From Sisyra terminalis (Eukaryota; Arthropoda; Insecta; Neuroptera; Sisyridae), in NCBI GenBank assembly GCA_958496175.1, contig OY292279.1:16120001-16184000 (forward strand): DNA of 64,000 nucleotides, given 5' to 3'. The stretch's first letter is position 1. Every line of letters starts with the position of its first letter. Shown one piece after another: positions 1 to 13,304 of the stretch. The translations under genes were made by a program, and so were the position numbers. The notes below the pieces were generated by a model. The model ran no database searches, had not been told where the DNA came from, and saw only the letters and a program-made list of their open reading frames with translations.

Positions 1-1424
1 ATGCTACACATAAAAAGATGCCTCTCTTTGTCACAAGCGTATATTTGTGAATTCCGTTACTGTATAATGTAACGCGTGAGATTATAAACTAATGGTTGTT
101 TAGATTGAAATCTAATGACGTTAAGTCGTAAGGAGATGGGAACTTTTGTTCAATTTTATGCTTATCGTTTACTTTTGCAAATTATATTCTTATATATAAT
201 TTGACTATCTTGCCGTGCGTCCGTGCAGAATGGGCTATGCGCATGCGCTCTGTCATCCCCACTTACGAATTCAAAACGTTGGAAGTGATACTCACTCACT
301 AATGTATTTATTTGTGAATACGTATTTCGGATTTTCTTGTTTACAATATGTGAAAGCCAAAAAACATAATACTCACTTATAAATTTAGCTTAACCTTTTC
401 TGATATACCTACTTATCAGAGTTTAAATTTTTAAGTAGACCCTAAGTTTTTGTTTCTAATAATAAATAAACTTTGTTTTATATTAAGCAGTAATAACGTT
501 TCGCTTTTAATGGACTTTGATTGATTATTAAATTTGAAATTTTGATTGTTTATTAAACGTTATCCCTTACAAACTTTGCTACCGTTTTTCATTCTTTTAG
601 GGGAGAAATTTTCAAAAACCCTTTCTTATTATATATCTGCATCGTATAAGGAAAACACTTTCCGAATTTCATCGACACAAATGTGCACTTATATTTGAAA
701 ATACAATGTAAAACGAAAAAAAATAATGACCTTCTTTATATTAGTTAACATGACTAAAAAGCTATTCGATTTCGCACATTTGGACGTTGTACATACAAAA
801 TTGTTGGAAATAGGTGGAAAGCGTGGAAGTAATTTCGAATATTTTATTTATTTTCAATAATAATAATTTATTTTCAAATTGTTTTAAATACCAAAAAAAA
901 GTTAGGATCGAAGATTTTATATTTGATTGACAGTGAAATATATGGCAAAAAATTGCTACCTTAATGCTTTTCACTCGAATATATAATTATTCCAGATCAC
1001 AACCATTGGTTCATAAAATAAAATAGATTTTAAAAAGTTTGATTGTTGAAAAACGAACCAAAATTTAAAATCGCCAATTTGGTATAAGTACTACATAAGT
1101 ATTAAACTTTCATACTAATCTAGTGAAATTACGTTATTTAAAATGTTGTTATTAAAATTATATAAAAAAACACCTATATTTTATTTCTTAATATAATTTT
1201 AGATAAACTTTTTTAATTATATTAACAACACTTTGATTATTAAATTTAAAATTTCGGTTGTTGATTAACTCTACATTATCTCATATTAAACATTTTATTG
1301 AGATAAACCTTTAGTTGCGAATGCAACAGGCAACTACTAGTACATAAATAAGACCACAATTAATTTTATCTATTGTATAAACGACCGTTGTTTAAGGCTG
1401 TTTTAGTCCAAAAAATTAGTGGGG
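1..1424. other. AT-rich intergenic DNA, nothing recognised
   Basis: Very AT-rich sequence with homopolymer runs. Short open frames on both strands have no recognisable protein motif and look like chance. No RNA gene, terminal inverted repeat or tandem array was seen. Confidence 0.6.
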
Positions 1425-1557
1425 ATGTAAACATTTATCTTTTTCTCCATGAAAACCGTAAGCTCATTGAGATATCGAAAAAATTTGTTCTTCATATTCG
1501 TTTTATTTCATCGAGGTCTATAAGAATCCGCCGTCAAATTGTGGAACTGTAAGAATC
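1425..1557. repeat. Half-copy of the inverted-repeat element at 20960..21530
   Basis: The stretch around 1470..1530 (GATATCGAAAAAA, then a TTCGTTTTATTTC core, then TCGAGGTCTA) matches the right arm of the palindromic element near 21450..21515. It goes on into an end resembling the outer arm of that element. Only one arm is present, so this is a truncated copy. Judged by eye. Confidence 0.5.
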
Positions 1558-3172
1558 GTAGTCTTCCCTATTAAAATAAAGTTTTTGGAAATTGTTAGAA
1601 AAAATTTACTTTTAAGCCTTTAAAATTGGTAATTGTTCCCTCAGCTAAAAATCAAATGTATGGATCACTCACTTGAAAATTCAAAAATGTATTACTTTAT
1701 TCCATAATCAAAAATTTTGTTGGGATCAATATACGTGAACCGAGTAAATTGACAATTTAAGGAAAAATGTTCTTAAGAAATGAAAATTACATGGAATTTT
1801 TTATCAAAAAATATCTTTCAATTTTTCTTCTAGATCAAGCTGAAATTCATTTTCTGACTTCTGGCTTATAAAAGCAATGGAATCCGTGCACATAAACGAT
1901 TTTAAAGTACTTTCTGAATATCAAGTAAAAGTAAAATGACAAAGAATTTCGATCACATATCGATGTATACATATATAGATGTTCTATACATCTATTCTTT
2001 CCCATTTTCTTTTTTACCTGATTTTTTTTGTATCACTTCTTTTCCGATAAAAGAACGAGTATTGAGGGTCACATTTAACAATCTTTTCAAAGCATGTGTT
2101 CCATATGAAATGATATGATGTATAGCGTGGAACTTCTCGGAGTAAGATGGTGACGAAGACGAATCCCGGATCGCATTTAATTCTCCTCAACCGCGAAAAA
2201 CGATGATGGATACGACCGAAACGATCTTGCTATATGTAAGAAAGCCACAATGTCTCCCGTTTTTATCCTCATCAATTATCTGCCGAGTTCGATTTTCATA
2301 TTGGCGAGAAAACGGCTAAGAGATCGGCTTACGCTTCGATTTGAATATAAAACACCTTTTAAATAAACATATATATACAATATGGGTTATATTGTACACG
2401 TAAACAATGTATTTACAAATGCATTTATACTGCAAATGATTAATTGCAATTTATTTTTGTTACAAGTACTAGAATATTCGCGTGCTGAGCGTTAAGCTTT
2501 TGAATTAGTCTTAGCAAGAAGGAAGAATGGTGCAAGATTTCGTTGGTATTAAGGAGTAAAACGATTAATTATATGATAAACCTATTATATTTAGGAGAGG
2601 AAATCTTGTCAAATTTGTGTAAATAAAATAAAGCGAAATACGTCCAGAATATGCAATTTTGTATGAATACTATGAGAAGGTACTGTCTTAATGAATGGAA
2701 GGAAGCTCAATTCCTTATCTATTTTCTCGTGTAATTAATCAAATTAAAAAAAGGCACATAAAAGACAAGTTGACAGACCAACTTTCAAGGAAATCGCTTT
2801 TTTCAACCGTAAAAAAATTGTTGCATAATTTTAAAAGACAACTTTTCAAAGTGAAATTATCAATGAACTTATGAATATGTCTTGGAAATATACATCAATT
2901 CCAAGGGAATAAAGACCGTTTTTAGAAATGAGGAGCTAATTTTAGATTTCTAATTCTCCTAATTCTCCTAATTTGTTTATTGTTTTTTATTAAAAAATTA
3001 AGAACGAACAAACGAAACTAATGACGAACAAACGAAGAACAAACGAATGAGCAAAAAAAATTTTGAAAATCACAATTAGGGGGCTAACTTTCGGGAGCTT
3101 TTCTAGGTACTTCCTCGTATATTTTATGAACTTAACTTTTAGATATTGGATTTTTCTCCCTAGATATTTTCC
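1558..3172. other. Intergenic DNA with a CpG-richer patch
   Basis: No gene recognised. The patch 2120..2345 is less AT-rich than its surroundings and has several CpG dinucleotides (TCCCGGATCGC, CAACCGCG, GAAAACGGC). It is interrupted by stops in all frames examined and looks like conserved non-coding or regulatory DNA rather than an exon. 2990..3050 carries short imperfect repeats of ACGAACAAACGAA. Confidence 0.5.
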
Positions 3173-3912
3173 TTAAGGGTGGATCACCGTCAGAACGTAA
3201 AAAAAATGACTTTTTTAAAACTGCTGCCATTTTTTTTATAGAAATATTAAAAAAACGGTCCTCGGCATGTAAAAGTTGAAGTTTTGAACTCTTTTTTTTA
3301 TTTGCCCCAATATGTCCCCCCTCCCCCTTTTACAGCGCTTTGAAAAAGGGTCCTCAAAAATGATGAGGCAAATGGGAGACAAGTTTTCTCGGAAACCGGA
3401 AGTCGGATCATGATTTTCCAAAAAATGTAGCTTTTGGTAATGCATCTTCTTGGTATTGAATCTCGAAAATCCGAAAAAAGTTGAAAATTCACAAAATGGC
3501 GCGACTTTGAAAAAAAAGTTAAAAAAACGACCTTTTTTTGGACCTTTTCCCCTCTCTCACTTTGAGGGGGGGGAGGTTTGGCCAATTTCAGAGGTTCAGT
3601 ACCAAGAAGACGTGTTGAACTATAACACTCTCCAGTTTCAAGTCAATTTGTCGGATAGTTTCTGAGAAATCTTGTCTCCCAGTTTTAAAAAGTTGATTTC
3701 GAGAAAAACGCATTTAAAGTTTTTTTAAGATTTTTTTTTATGTTATTATTAACTTAATCAATTTTTATGGATATATGTATATATAGGTATATAACTCGAA
3801 ATATTTCGAATATCGACAAATCCTTTTAATACGTTATTCTTGAATGTTATAAGAAGACATTTATGGAAAAAAAAATCGAAATTTTTTTTTTCTGACGGTG
3901 ATCCACCCTTAA
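3173..3912. mobile_element. TTAA-flanked MITE, 732 bp, copy A
   Basis: The element 3177..3908 is bounded by TTAA on both sides (3173..3176 and 3909..3912). Its perfect terminal inverted repeats begin GGGTGGATCACCGTCAGAA. A second copy at 49830..50548 is the reverse complement of this one over nearly its full length. A TTAA target duplication is typical of piggyBac-type DNA transposons, so this is probably a non-autonomous piggyBac-like MITE, although the terminal bases are not the best known piggyBac ends. Overlapping small open frames inside it are present in both copies but look non-coding. Confidence 0.85.
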
Positions 3913-5182
3913 TTTTTTTTTTTTTTTTTATCACTTACATTGACTAATTAGTACTTAATTTTCCCTTTATTCAAGCTAACGAGTTCGTATACATTGTCCA
4001 TTATATAATTGTTCTTTCATAAACTTCCAAAGAAAACCATTATGAACGCTTATGTTATACTCAATCTTGCAAATGATTCTATAACATCCATAAAAGCAAC
4101 ACCCTCAAACCACATCCTTTCCATTCATATTTGCTTATCTCATTCAAACCGTATGCTTTCCATTCGCCAGATGCATTAAACGAAAGGACAATAAGGGTCC
4201 AATATTCGGATAAGAAGCAAACTTATCTCTTGTATATATGTGATACATAATATACAATAACGAGATGTACATATGTATACGGGAAGGTCTCTCTTGTTAC
4301 ATAAATCGAGGTCATGATTATACCCGATATTTTTTTTTTCATTTTTATGACAAAAAATCATGAAAATCTCTTACATGAAATTTCCATACACTAACAATGT
4401 ACGAGACTTGATTAGAACATTGTTAGGAAAATATCTTATTCAAATCTTGAATTTTTAACATCCATTTTCAATACAAAAAAAGGTAGAAAAAATTTAATGA
4501 TTTGTTATATTCGAAAATGAAATTATTTGAAATCGTCGGAATACTATTTGAACGACTCAATTTATTAAGGGTTCCAATAATGCCTACACATTTTTCACGA
4601 GTCCCAAATAGTCACGAAACAATTGGCAGTAACGGTGTGAATGAAGTTCATATTTTGTGTTTGCAATAAAATATTTGTTATTCGCATTGTTTGCCTTTTG
4701 TGTTCATTAAAATTTGCATAATCCAATTGGTATTGTATTTGGTGGGCGTCAGTTAAAAAAAAAATGAATTGCGGTACGGTATTTTATTTCGATGGATAAC
4801 GAAAATATTGGAATGGGAGTTAAGTATTATTTTTTTTTCAAAAGAAAAATTCTTCCTGAAATAACTACAGTCGGGGTTTTGTAGCATAAATTATAAAGTT
4901 TAGGTTGATTAAGTTTGTATAATTTTTCCAATTTTGCGTAAAACTTTTTTTATGATTTTTTTTAGGGGTGCATGCATATAAAGCTTGAAAAAGTGCCTTC
5001 ATAATTGTATGAGGCTTTGATTAAAATGAAAATGTTTTAAATTACCCCAATAAATTCTAGCAGAAAATTTGATAGCAAATATTTAAGGGAAGTAATAGTT
5101 TTGAAACCCCCAAAATATAAGTTTTTATGAATTTTGATTTTAATTTGCTTGTTAGAATATCTGTACCATATTTATATTTATA
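3913..5182. other. AT-rich intergenic DNA, nothing recognised
   Basis: Poly-T tract at 3912..3929, then low-complexity AT-rich DNA. No coding motif, RNA gene or repeat pair was recognised. Confidence 0.55.
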
Positions 5183-6315
5183 TTGATTACTAGATATCGG
5201 ATTATATGAATTTGCATGTTTGCATATGCAACTGCATATAACTTTATTTTCAAAGCGTTATTGCATATTTTGGTACTTTTTCATTGTAAAAGCTGATTTC
5301 GGTAGTTATTCGTGTTTGGTGTGTTATATTTTGCCGTCGACACGTCCCCCTTCCGTCAAGCTCTGAAAGTATTGTTCCCAATATTGCTTCACATCACCTG
5401 GCTAGTCCATTGATTATATCAAGTTGCGGAAAAGATCAGAAACGAGTTCGAGATGGTCAACAAATTAATTTCTTGTACAAAAAAAAGTGCTTTTAAAAGC
5501 ACTATGGCGACTACAAGCATATAAAGAGCAATTAACAAAAGTAGTACTATCCCCAGAATTAAAATTAACACGGTGGGAACTTAATAGAAAGCTGCATTGT
5601 TTTAAGCTAAAAATTTCGAAACTATAAAAAAAGTAGTTGGAAAATTTGAAAAATCAGACACCATTGCCATCAATTCATGCAAGCTTTGATTTGAGGATTC
5701 TTCAATAAACAAAAAAAATTTTGCTCTTAATGCAACCCATTTCACCATTATACTCGATGCAATTGAGAAACTAGAAACATTCCTCTGTGCAAGTCCATGG
5801 AAATATTCGAAAAAATTATAAAACAGAATAAAGCCCTCTCGAGTTAACTATTGCAATAGGTTCGTGGCAAATTAAATTCAGTTTTGTGTAAAAACCCCCG
5901 TCCTGAAGGAATAAAGAAAATTGATGCATTTGTCAACGGCACTTCAGAAGGGATCTTCTAAAATTCCGTCAAATTTCAAAGTCTGTCCGGTAACGTAAGT
6001 TGACGTTGAAATTTCATTTTTAGCTTTTCTCCTATTTTGCCTATATGGCCTAATTATGGATCTAAACCATCCAGGATCCCACTCAAATACACACTGAAAA
6101 TTTCCGGAGAATAGGTCTGGCAACTTGGGAGAAGTTCAGTACTGTGCATAAGTACAGAAGACTTATATATATTAAGATAAATATAATGTGACAATAAAAG
6201 TAAATTCTAAAAATAAATGGTTATTTGATTCTCCATATTTTGCCCATTTCAGTGCATCTTTGCATGTATATTTTGGCATTTTGATAGTGCACATAATCCG
6301 ATGTCTCTTGATTAC
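5183..6315 (+). mobile_element. hAT-family DNA transposon, decayed, copy 1
   Basis: The element 5191..6307 has imperfect terminal inverted repeats of the form TAGAYATCGGATTATATG. It is flanked by a perfect 8 bp duplication, TTGATTAC (5183..5190 and 6308..6315). An 8 bp target duplication and this TIR length fit hAT. A second copy in reverse orientation lies at 32808..33872 and shares most of the length. At 1.1 kb it is shorter than an autonomous hAT and keeps only a transposase fragment. Confidence 0.87.
5423..5996 (+). pseudogene. hAT transposase fragment (pseudogene)
   Basis: The plus strand translates, across several stops and frameshifts, as a decayed hAT transposase piece. It starts VAEKIRNEFEMVNKLISC, followed by blocks such as AALF, NFETIKKVVGKFEKSD and NATHFTIILDAIEKLET. 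This resembles the middle to C-terminal part of hAT-like transposases common in insects and spiders. The catalytic N-terminal part and the dimerisation tail are not seen. The minus-strand copy at 33119..33694 reads the same way. It is not functional. Confidence 0.7.
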
Positions 6316-6639
6316 TAATACGATAATTGGATTTAAGCCACTTGAAAAATAAATGGCTCAGTTGTAAATTTAAATATTTTACGTCCATCATGTTGGCACT
6401 TTTTTTTTAGAATTTGGAGAAAATAACTACGAAATATATTGGTATCTATTGCCATACAATTGATTTGGAAAAAAAATTACCCTCGCATATTTTCCAGGAA
6501 TCTAGGAAAACCCTATGTAATTCTAACTTGACGTTAAGAACATTTCTATAACTATTATAACTTAGATTTTTTTTTGCACCATAAATTGATGTATTTTATC
6601 ATATTTATATATCATATTTCTTTTATAATGGTGTTTGAA

Positions 6640-6975
6640 ATGCCATTTAAAAAAGCTCGATTTAGGTGATTTTCGTGATTTTCCAAATATTGATATTTCG
6701 TTTTTTTAGCGTCATTAATAGATACTTTTTTGTCGTTTGAAAGTTCCGATAAAAAAAACTTCAAAGCTTGCATATTTTCTCGGAAAATACTGTTTCAAAA
6801 AAAAGTTCGATTTGGGTAATTTTGGAAGTATTTAATTTTCGAAAGCTTTTTCACCATTAATTGGTGGTTTTTTGCTCAAAAATTCTGCAAGAAATAATTT
6901 AATCGATGCATATTTTCCCGGGAAACGTTATTTACAAAAAAAGCTGTATTTGGACATTTCTCTATAATAGAAGCT
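6640..6975 (-). repeat. Diverged tandem repeat, about 135 bp unit
   Basis: Two to three diverged units repeat the blocks GCATATTTTCYCGGRAAA, then a TTTTTTT run with GAT/GTATTTGG. The unit starts near 6768 and 6904. Read on the minus strand, the blocks (GAAAATATGC, ACCAATTAATGGTGAAAAA, CTTTCGAAAATTAAATA) match the plus-strand patches at 8541..8830 and 17335..18165. This makes a dispersed, old satellite-like family. Confidence 0.55.
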
Positions 6976-8540
6976 TTCAAACTTATGAAAAGAACCGAAG
7001 AATATTATTTATGTGAGATATAAAATTATTTCTATCAGAGCTCTCGAGCAACAATAAACATTAATTATTGGCGCAATTTTTCTTTCGAAATTTCAATATT
7101 TGGAAAATGACAATATTTGAAATTTTATTTACCAAAATTTGGATTTCAAAAACGTAAGATTACAAAAGCAGTGGATGATAACATTTAAATCGCTAGACAC
7201 CTTTTTATTGAGAAAAGTGAAACTCTCAAATATCCTCTCAAGAAATTTAAAATTCTGCATGAACATTGTGAAACATTAATGCAATCTGACCTTGCGACAT
7301 TCCATTTATTTCGGAATAGTTTTCAACCTCAGTTGAATTATTGACAATTTTGCGGTATGTTAGGTTAAATAGCACTGAAAATAGTGGAATTTGTTACAAT
7401 TTTCGTGCACCACCTCCTCCTCAATTGTAAGATTTATAACGAGACGTGGAATTTCTCCACGTTTTCTACCATTTAATTGCAGCAATTTATCTCTAACGAG
7501 CAAAAAATTAACGAACTTAAAAATAAAAGACCATTTCCCAATTGCTTTAACTCGTATGGTGCTAAAGAGATTAAAATTGTAAATAAATAACGCCCGTCCA
7601 TTTTCCTTTTGAATTTTGCACGTTTTCCTTCATTTTCTGCTCCACTTCAAAGTCGCTATTAACAATAGCTAAGAGTTGTAGCATAAACTTGAGGATGTAA
7701 ACATATAATACAATAATTTACGACCGTTAGAATATAGGAAGAAAGTATCCACAACCTGCGTCTTAAAATTTCTGTTTTGCAGCATCTTTAGTGGTTCCTG
7801 TAATATAAGAGGTATACACGTATAATGAGCTTGTTTGAATATAAAGTATAAATTTTGTGAGGGAAACAGGCTGATAATTTATGAGTTGAATACCTCTGCG
7901 ATTGTTTTTTTTTACCGAGAAGATTTCCGGATTTATTTTTCTTAGTACTTTTGATGTGGGAAGCACATGACTTTTGTATATTCAAATACTTTCATATCTT
8001 TGCAGCACGATTTTAAATTTCAAAGTTTTAATTTAATTTATTAAAAGCAATGAACAAACTCAAAAAATTTTCGTCAGATTTCTAATATCAAATCATACTA
8101 ATGATATATAAATATTTTATACTTTTAACGCCCACTTCAAATTTAAACTTTTGTCAACTTCATAATTGATTACGGAAACCATCAATTGATATTCTATTTT
8201 TATATATCATATTTAGTTATAATAATTACCGTTTAATTTCTTTTTACTAATGACAATTATTTTTCTCTAAAATAATAAATTCACATGAAAAATGGACACA
8301 TACCATAAAATGTATAAATTCAAGCTATGTAATAATGAAATTTAAAAGTATATTTCTAAACATTGAAAGCTCAAAATTTAGAAGATCTAGGGCTAAAATT
8401 TAATCAAAAATACCTTAAAAAATTAAAGATTAACATTTTCTACGCTTACTTTTTTACAGTAGCTAATTACCACCTACAATTATGATACAAAAAAAAACGA
8501 AATTTAAAAAAAAGGAATACGGGCAATAAAAGCTTTTGAA
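6976..8540. other. AT-rich intergenic DNA, nothing recognised
   Basis: No recognised gene. A 63-codon open frame at 7391..7582 has no motif. The short stretches are low complexity. Confidence 0.5.
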
Positions 8541-8830
8541 TTAGTGATCTTTTTCCTGGAGCTAATGAAAGCGGAAATTTTTTCTCTTTTTAGAAAACAT
8601 AAGTAACAAGATAACACCTATGAATGGCTCAAAAACTAGTCAAATTTTAGTATTTTAAATCGCTAAAAACCAAGCTTTTTCTTTAAATTGTTTTTTTCCC
8701 GAAAACTATGCCAACGAAAGCTATTTTTCTTTCGACACGCTCGAACGACAAAAAAACACTAATCAATGGTACACAAAAACTTTCGAAATTTAATATTTAT
8801 AGAAAAGCTCTAAAAGTCATCTAAGAAATA
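8541..8830 (+). repeat. Diverged satellite units, same family as 6640 and 17335
   Basis: About two units. Blocks seen are ACACCTATGAATGGCTC with AATTTTAGTATTTTAAA, then CCCGAAAACTATGCCAACG, ACACTAATCAATGGTACAC and AAATTTAATATTTATAGA. The order matches the array at 17335..18165. Confidence 0.5.
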
Positions 8831-9274
8831 CATAGAGCTTTATGGAATATGCGATATAGGATGGAATATGGAAGTATGAACGATATTTTTTTTTCTGCAG
8901 ATATTATGTAAATATTTCTTATAAATTCTAAAAGTTTGATGCTTACTTGATGAAAAAAAATATGCACTACTCAATAAAAGAGACAAATATTTCATTAAAA
9001 TGAATTCGGTGGTAAACGTGGATTTTCCCTATCAGCCGAATTCAATCGAATAAGGCTATAGAGATACTTGCTCTTGTTCTTATAGAAGTTAAAAATATTT
9101 TTTTGTAAGAAAATGTAAGATACTATGCTCTAAAGTAAATGATTCTTAAAGTGCATATGTTCGTGAAAATTTTCATCTTGTTTATTAACAGTATAAAAAA
9201 ATAATTTTTATAGTTGGAAAACTTTCAATCACCATGAAAACTGCTTTATATTTGGATTAATATACATATTTAAA

Positions 9275-9720
9275 ACTAGCTGAACCCGGCAGACGTTGTC
9301 TTGCCAGCCTATGGTTGTAAATAAATAATTGAATTTAGCAAAAAAAAAGCTTATGAATTATTAGAATCACCTCCCGTATCAACCCGCAGTATCTCTCACT
9401 GTACCAATTATAACTTACTTTCAAGATATAAGTTTATCAATTACGTTTAGAGAAAATTTGCTCTACCTTTAAAAATCGCTGCACCATCATAGCGATGAAG
9501 TATTGACAGTTAGCGGCTATTGTATTGATCATTGGAAAAGCTGTTTTATTGTGATCGCAAGTATGTTTTCGACGCAAGAAAAAGATAAAAACAATCTTTG
9601 AAGCGAATTGTATATCGTGACAAAATTTGAGCTAAATCAATGATAATTTTTTTGAGTTTTTGAAATCTACATAAACCAATACCACAATTGTATATATGTA
9701 GATAAAAGATAGATTATTCA
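9275..9720 (+). repeat. Retroposon remnant (RTE/SINE-like, CTAGCTGAACCCGGC type)
   Basis: Begins ACTAGCTGAACCCGGCAGAC and ends with the block GTGACAAAATTTGAGCTAAA, then TTTTTGAGTTTTTGAAATC. This head-and-tail pattern is common at the 3' ends of LINE or SINE retroposons in insects. A related copy is at 10593..10909. No coding part remains. Confidence 0.55.
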
Positions 9721-9726
9721 TTGTTT

Positions 9727-10006
9727 ATTTAAATCAGAGGTTATCAAAGGTAGCCAACTCGCGGACCACAAATATTGACGGTACCTTTGACAATTTTTTC
9801 GATCCGCGATATGCATCAGGCTTTCATAAAATGTATACCTTTTATAATGACCAAATTAGTGAAAACCGAAATATTAAAATGATTACAGTGTATCTAAATT
9901 AAGTATGGAGAATTTGAGATATAACTTCAAAAGAGGCTCCCGGTGTTATGATGCATTTCCGAAGTGGCCCGCAATATCATATGTATAGGCCACCCCTGAT
10001 TTCATG
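9727..10006. mobile_element. hAT-like MITE, 264 bp
   Basis: The element 9735..9998 starts CAGAGGTTATCAAAGG and ends GGCCACCCCTG, so the ends are imperfect inverted repeats of CAGRGGT. Flanks ATTTAAAT and ATTTCATG match at 6 of 8 positions, an eroded 8 bp hAT duplication. The interior has the GTGGCCCGC and CGCGGACCAC blocks often seen near hAT ends. Confidence 0.55.
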
Positions 10007-10592
10007 TATGCTGATTTTTTGATATCATAAAAAAAATTATCAAATCATTAAAGCTGTCTTTAATTTGGAACCATACGTGAAATCAGAATAAACTATTGGT
10101 ACAACTATTTATATTAGGCTTGTCTGTGACCTTCATTATACTTTTTTTGTGGGGAAACACTAACATTTACCTGAAAATATAATATTATCGAAATCAATTA
10201 ACCTGTTCTTCAATCATACGGTAGAATTCAGGTAGACAAATATTAAAGTACAATTTTTCTGACCTTTGCTTCATAATGACCATTATTGTGAGCAAAATCG
10301 AAAAATTTCCAAGCAAGTGTGAAATTGAAAAGAATTTTACCTGTTCTCAACCTGCGATAATAAATAATATAGTAATGAGAAAAATGCAGATTCAAAGGTG
10401 TAATTTATGGAATCGGAAAAAGGTGTTAATGTATTTATACTTGACAACAAATAATAAATGCCTCAAACCGGTTCAGATTACTTAAACGATATATTATTCC
10501 CTGCCATTCTCTCATTTCGGCCTTCAAGTTTTAACTTTGTTATTTCATATCACCAATTGAGCATATACTTAAATTTTTCGTATATACATACA

Positions 10593-10909
10593 ATATAGCT
10601 GATCCCGCGACTTCGTTTGCGTAACGTAGGGGTAGATTATATTTTCTTTTCAGATTTGCTATTTGTACTGGTATATAAAAAAATGTATTTTTCTTATTTC
10701 TTTTACGAAAAACATAATCATACTTAAAAACACTATTTTGTCGACTTTAAAAAGACACATTTAATAAAACGAAAATTTAATATAGCCTATGTTCAACGAA
10801 GATAGTGTAGCTTCCCAACAGTGAAAGAATTTTTCAAATCGGTCAAGTAGTTTCGGAGCCTATTCAATGCAAACAAACAATCAAATCTTTCCTCTTTATA
10901 ATATTAGAT
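10593..10909 (+). repeat. Retroposon 3' tail (LINE or SINE)
   Basis: Starts ATAGCTGATCCCGCGACTTC and ends with CAAATCGGTCAAGTAGTTTC, CAAACAAACAA and TTTATAATATTAGA. This tail is widespread in insect retroposons of RTE or CR1 type and their SINEs. The head resembles that of the copy at 9275..9720. No reading frame survives. Confidence 0.6.
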
Positions 10910-12652
10910 GATCATAAGACTATTGGCTTTAACGCAACAGATAATAGTACTCTAAGCAAGCATTATTTGTTTATTACTTATCCATATTTTAAGGTGAAAA
11001 ACGTTAAACAAAAAGCCCAAATCTTTGCTTAATAGCAAAAGATAAATGTTAAAGTCAAATAATAAAAAAAAAAATAATCATTTGACTTCAAATAAATAAA
11101 TTTGAAAAAGTTTCCTTTGAGAAGACCCGTATGTTACGCTTAAACCAAATGTCTCATTATATTTACCAAGAACAAATAACTGAATTGATCCCAGCGCTAA
11201 AAGCGGTCAAAATTTCATAAATAAATGCTTTTGTTGTAAAAAAAACTCGTCAAATTTAAATATAAAAACTTATCATAGTTGTGTTGTTAATAGCAAAAAT
11301 ACAGGTAAAAATAGCAAGTGCAAGTTATAGATATTTCCAATGCAACTTACATACGTCCAACAACTACCGATCATAATTTAATGCATCCGTTAGATGTCGT
11401 TTCCTTCTGGCACGGATCGAATACATATCTAATCTGAAGTTTAATAAGCAAAACCAAATTTCGAACAACACAAAGAGCTCCAAATAAATTATTTAATAAA
11501 TATAATGCTGGGAAACTATTGAGTCTAATACAAGGTCTTTGATTTTCATGAAGAATTTAAGGTAGTACTGGCAAACTTATATATCCTGGTCTAAATGCAA
11601 CAAATTTTTCATAAACTGCAAAAATAGTCCTAACCAACTAATTAGAGGCATCATTAACTATACCTTCAATGATCAATTCTATAAATACAAAAAATGCAAA
11701 CATAAAAGAACAAGATATACTTATTGTCGTAAAAAAATGAAGACAAATACAATATTCGGTGCTTTTTTATACATTACCATATATTTTTCCTCATCACAAA
11801 CATCAATTACAACGTATTGGATAATACAATTCCAAATCTTTTATCCTACATCTGATATTTAAAATCAGGATATTTAAAAGTGAAGCCGTTTTCTTATATG
11901 CTTGGCATATTTTAAATATCGAATTTTTTTCCTATTTTCTTATGCTGGGAATAATTGAACTAACAATTTAATTTATTTAAACAATGCTAAAACTATAAAT
12001 GATTTCAATATAAATATAAAGTTTTTTTTTCCGAAAATTACTGTAAAACAATGTTATCTGGGTTTTTTTTTCAGATTATTTTCTCAGAAAAGAATTTTTC
12101 CACACAAACGAGACACATGATATTTTGTATTCTCTGAGGTAAACGCGTAGCCGATTTTTCCTTACGACAAATCTTTGGCGACATTAAGGCCTATATAAAA
12201 AGAATAAATGTGTTTTTCTTGTTTCTTGAGATGCATTAATATGGACGTGATGAGAGTTAAAAATATTTCAACAAAGAACGTACTTCACATTTAAATTCCG
12301 AAAGAAAAGCGAATTGAAATTTTATTTGATTTAAATAAAATTTTCAAGCAATTTACAAAGAACTCCACCATATAGATATATAAGTCGACAAAAAATACTG
12401 TTACAAAAAGTTATCTGTAGTTTTGTTGTTTTACACAAAGAATGGTTTATGTAGTTATTATTGTTATAAATAACAAAAGCTCATATTTTACCTGGAAAAT
12501 TCAATCATGTTTATGTTTGTTTTATTCGCTAGTAGAGCCAAATGTAAATGCATATTATTATATTGATGTGTAAATGTCGTATCACGCTCTTGGGGATAAT
12601 GTCATGCAAATGAAACGGAAATGTGTGAAAGGAAGTGATAATATTCATGATG
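10910..12652. other. AT-rich intergenic DNA, nothing recognised
   Basis: No gene, RNA gene or repeat boundary recognised. Short low-AT islands occur near 11380..11430 and 12140..12190 without coding signal. Confidence 0.5.
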
Positions 12653-13304
12653 AAGCGATATAGTTTACAGCTTAAAATAGTTATTTATAATCTTCATCAA
12701 TGAAATAAATCTCACTATAATCAGCTTTCCTTTGTTATATATACAAAATCGTTTTAAAGGGAACATTCTAAATTGTTTTTCTTCTTATGAAAAGCTCATT
12801 TGATTTTTCTTAAAAGAGTACTTGGTTTTAAATTATTAGTCACATATTAAACTTGACTTATAATATCGATGAAAAAAACCATTGCGGAAATATTTTATTT
12901 CTGGTTTTTAAAGTTTGTTAAACATTTTGCTTATTGTTAACGATTTTCTTCAGCATAATTTGCTTATTAATACTAAGCGATATAGTTTACAGCTTAAAAT
13001 ATGGTAGTTATTTATAATCTTCATCAATGAAATAAATCTCACTATTATCAGCTTTCCTTTGTTACATATACAAAATCGTTTTAAAGGGAACATTTTAAAT
13101 TGTTTTTCTTCTTATGAAAAGCTCGTCTAATTTTTCCTTAAAGAGTATTTTGTTTTAAATTTCATTAGTCACATATTGAACTTGACTTATGATATCGATG
13201 AAAAAAACTATTGCGGAAGTATTTTTTTTTCTGGTTTTTAAAGTTTGTTAAACATTTTGCTTATTGTTAACGATTTTCTTCAGCTTAATTTGCTTATTAA
13301 TACT
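12653..13304 (+). repeat. Direct tandem duplication, 322 bp period
   Basis: Copy 1 is 12653..12974 and copy 2 is 12975..13304. Both start AAGCGATATAGTTTACAGC and end near TTTGCTTATTAATACT, with only scattered substitutions and small indels. The copies are directly adjacent head to tail. No coding content. High similarity suggests a fairly recent local duplication. Confidence 0.93.

Noticed and set aside
3236..3585. Overlapping small ORFs, with similar ones at 50157..50477
   Set aside because: They lie inside two copies of the same TTAA MITE; the protein similarity follows from DNA similarity, and several frames are equally open.
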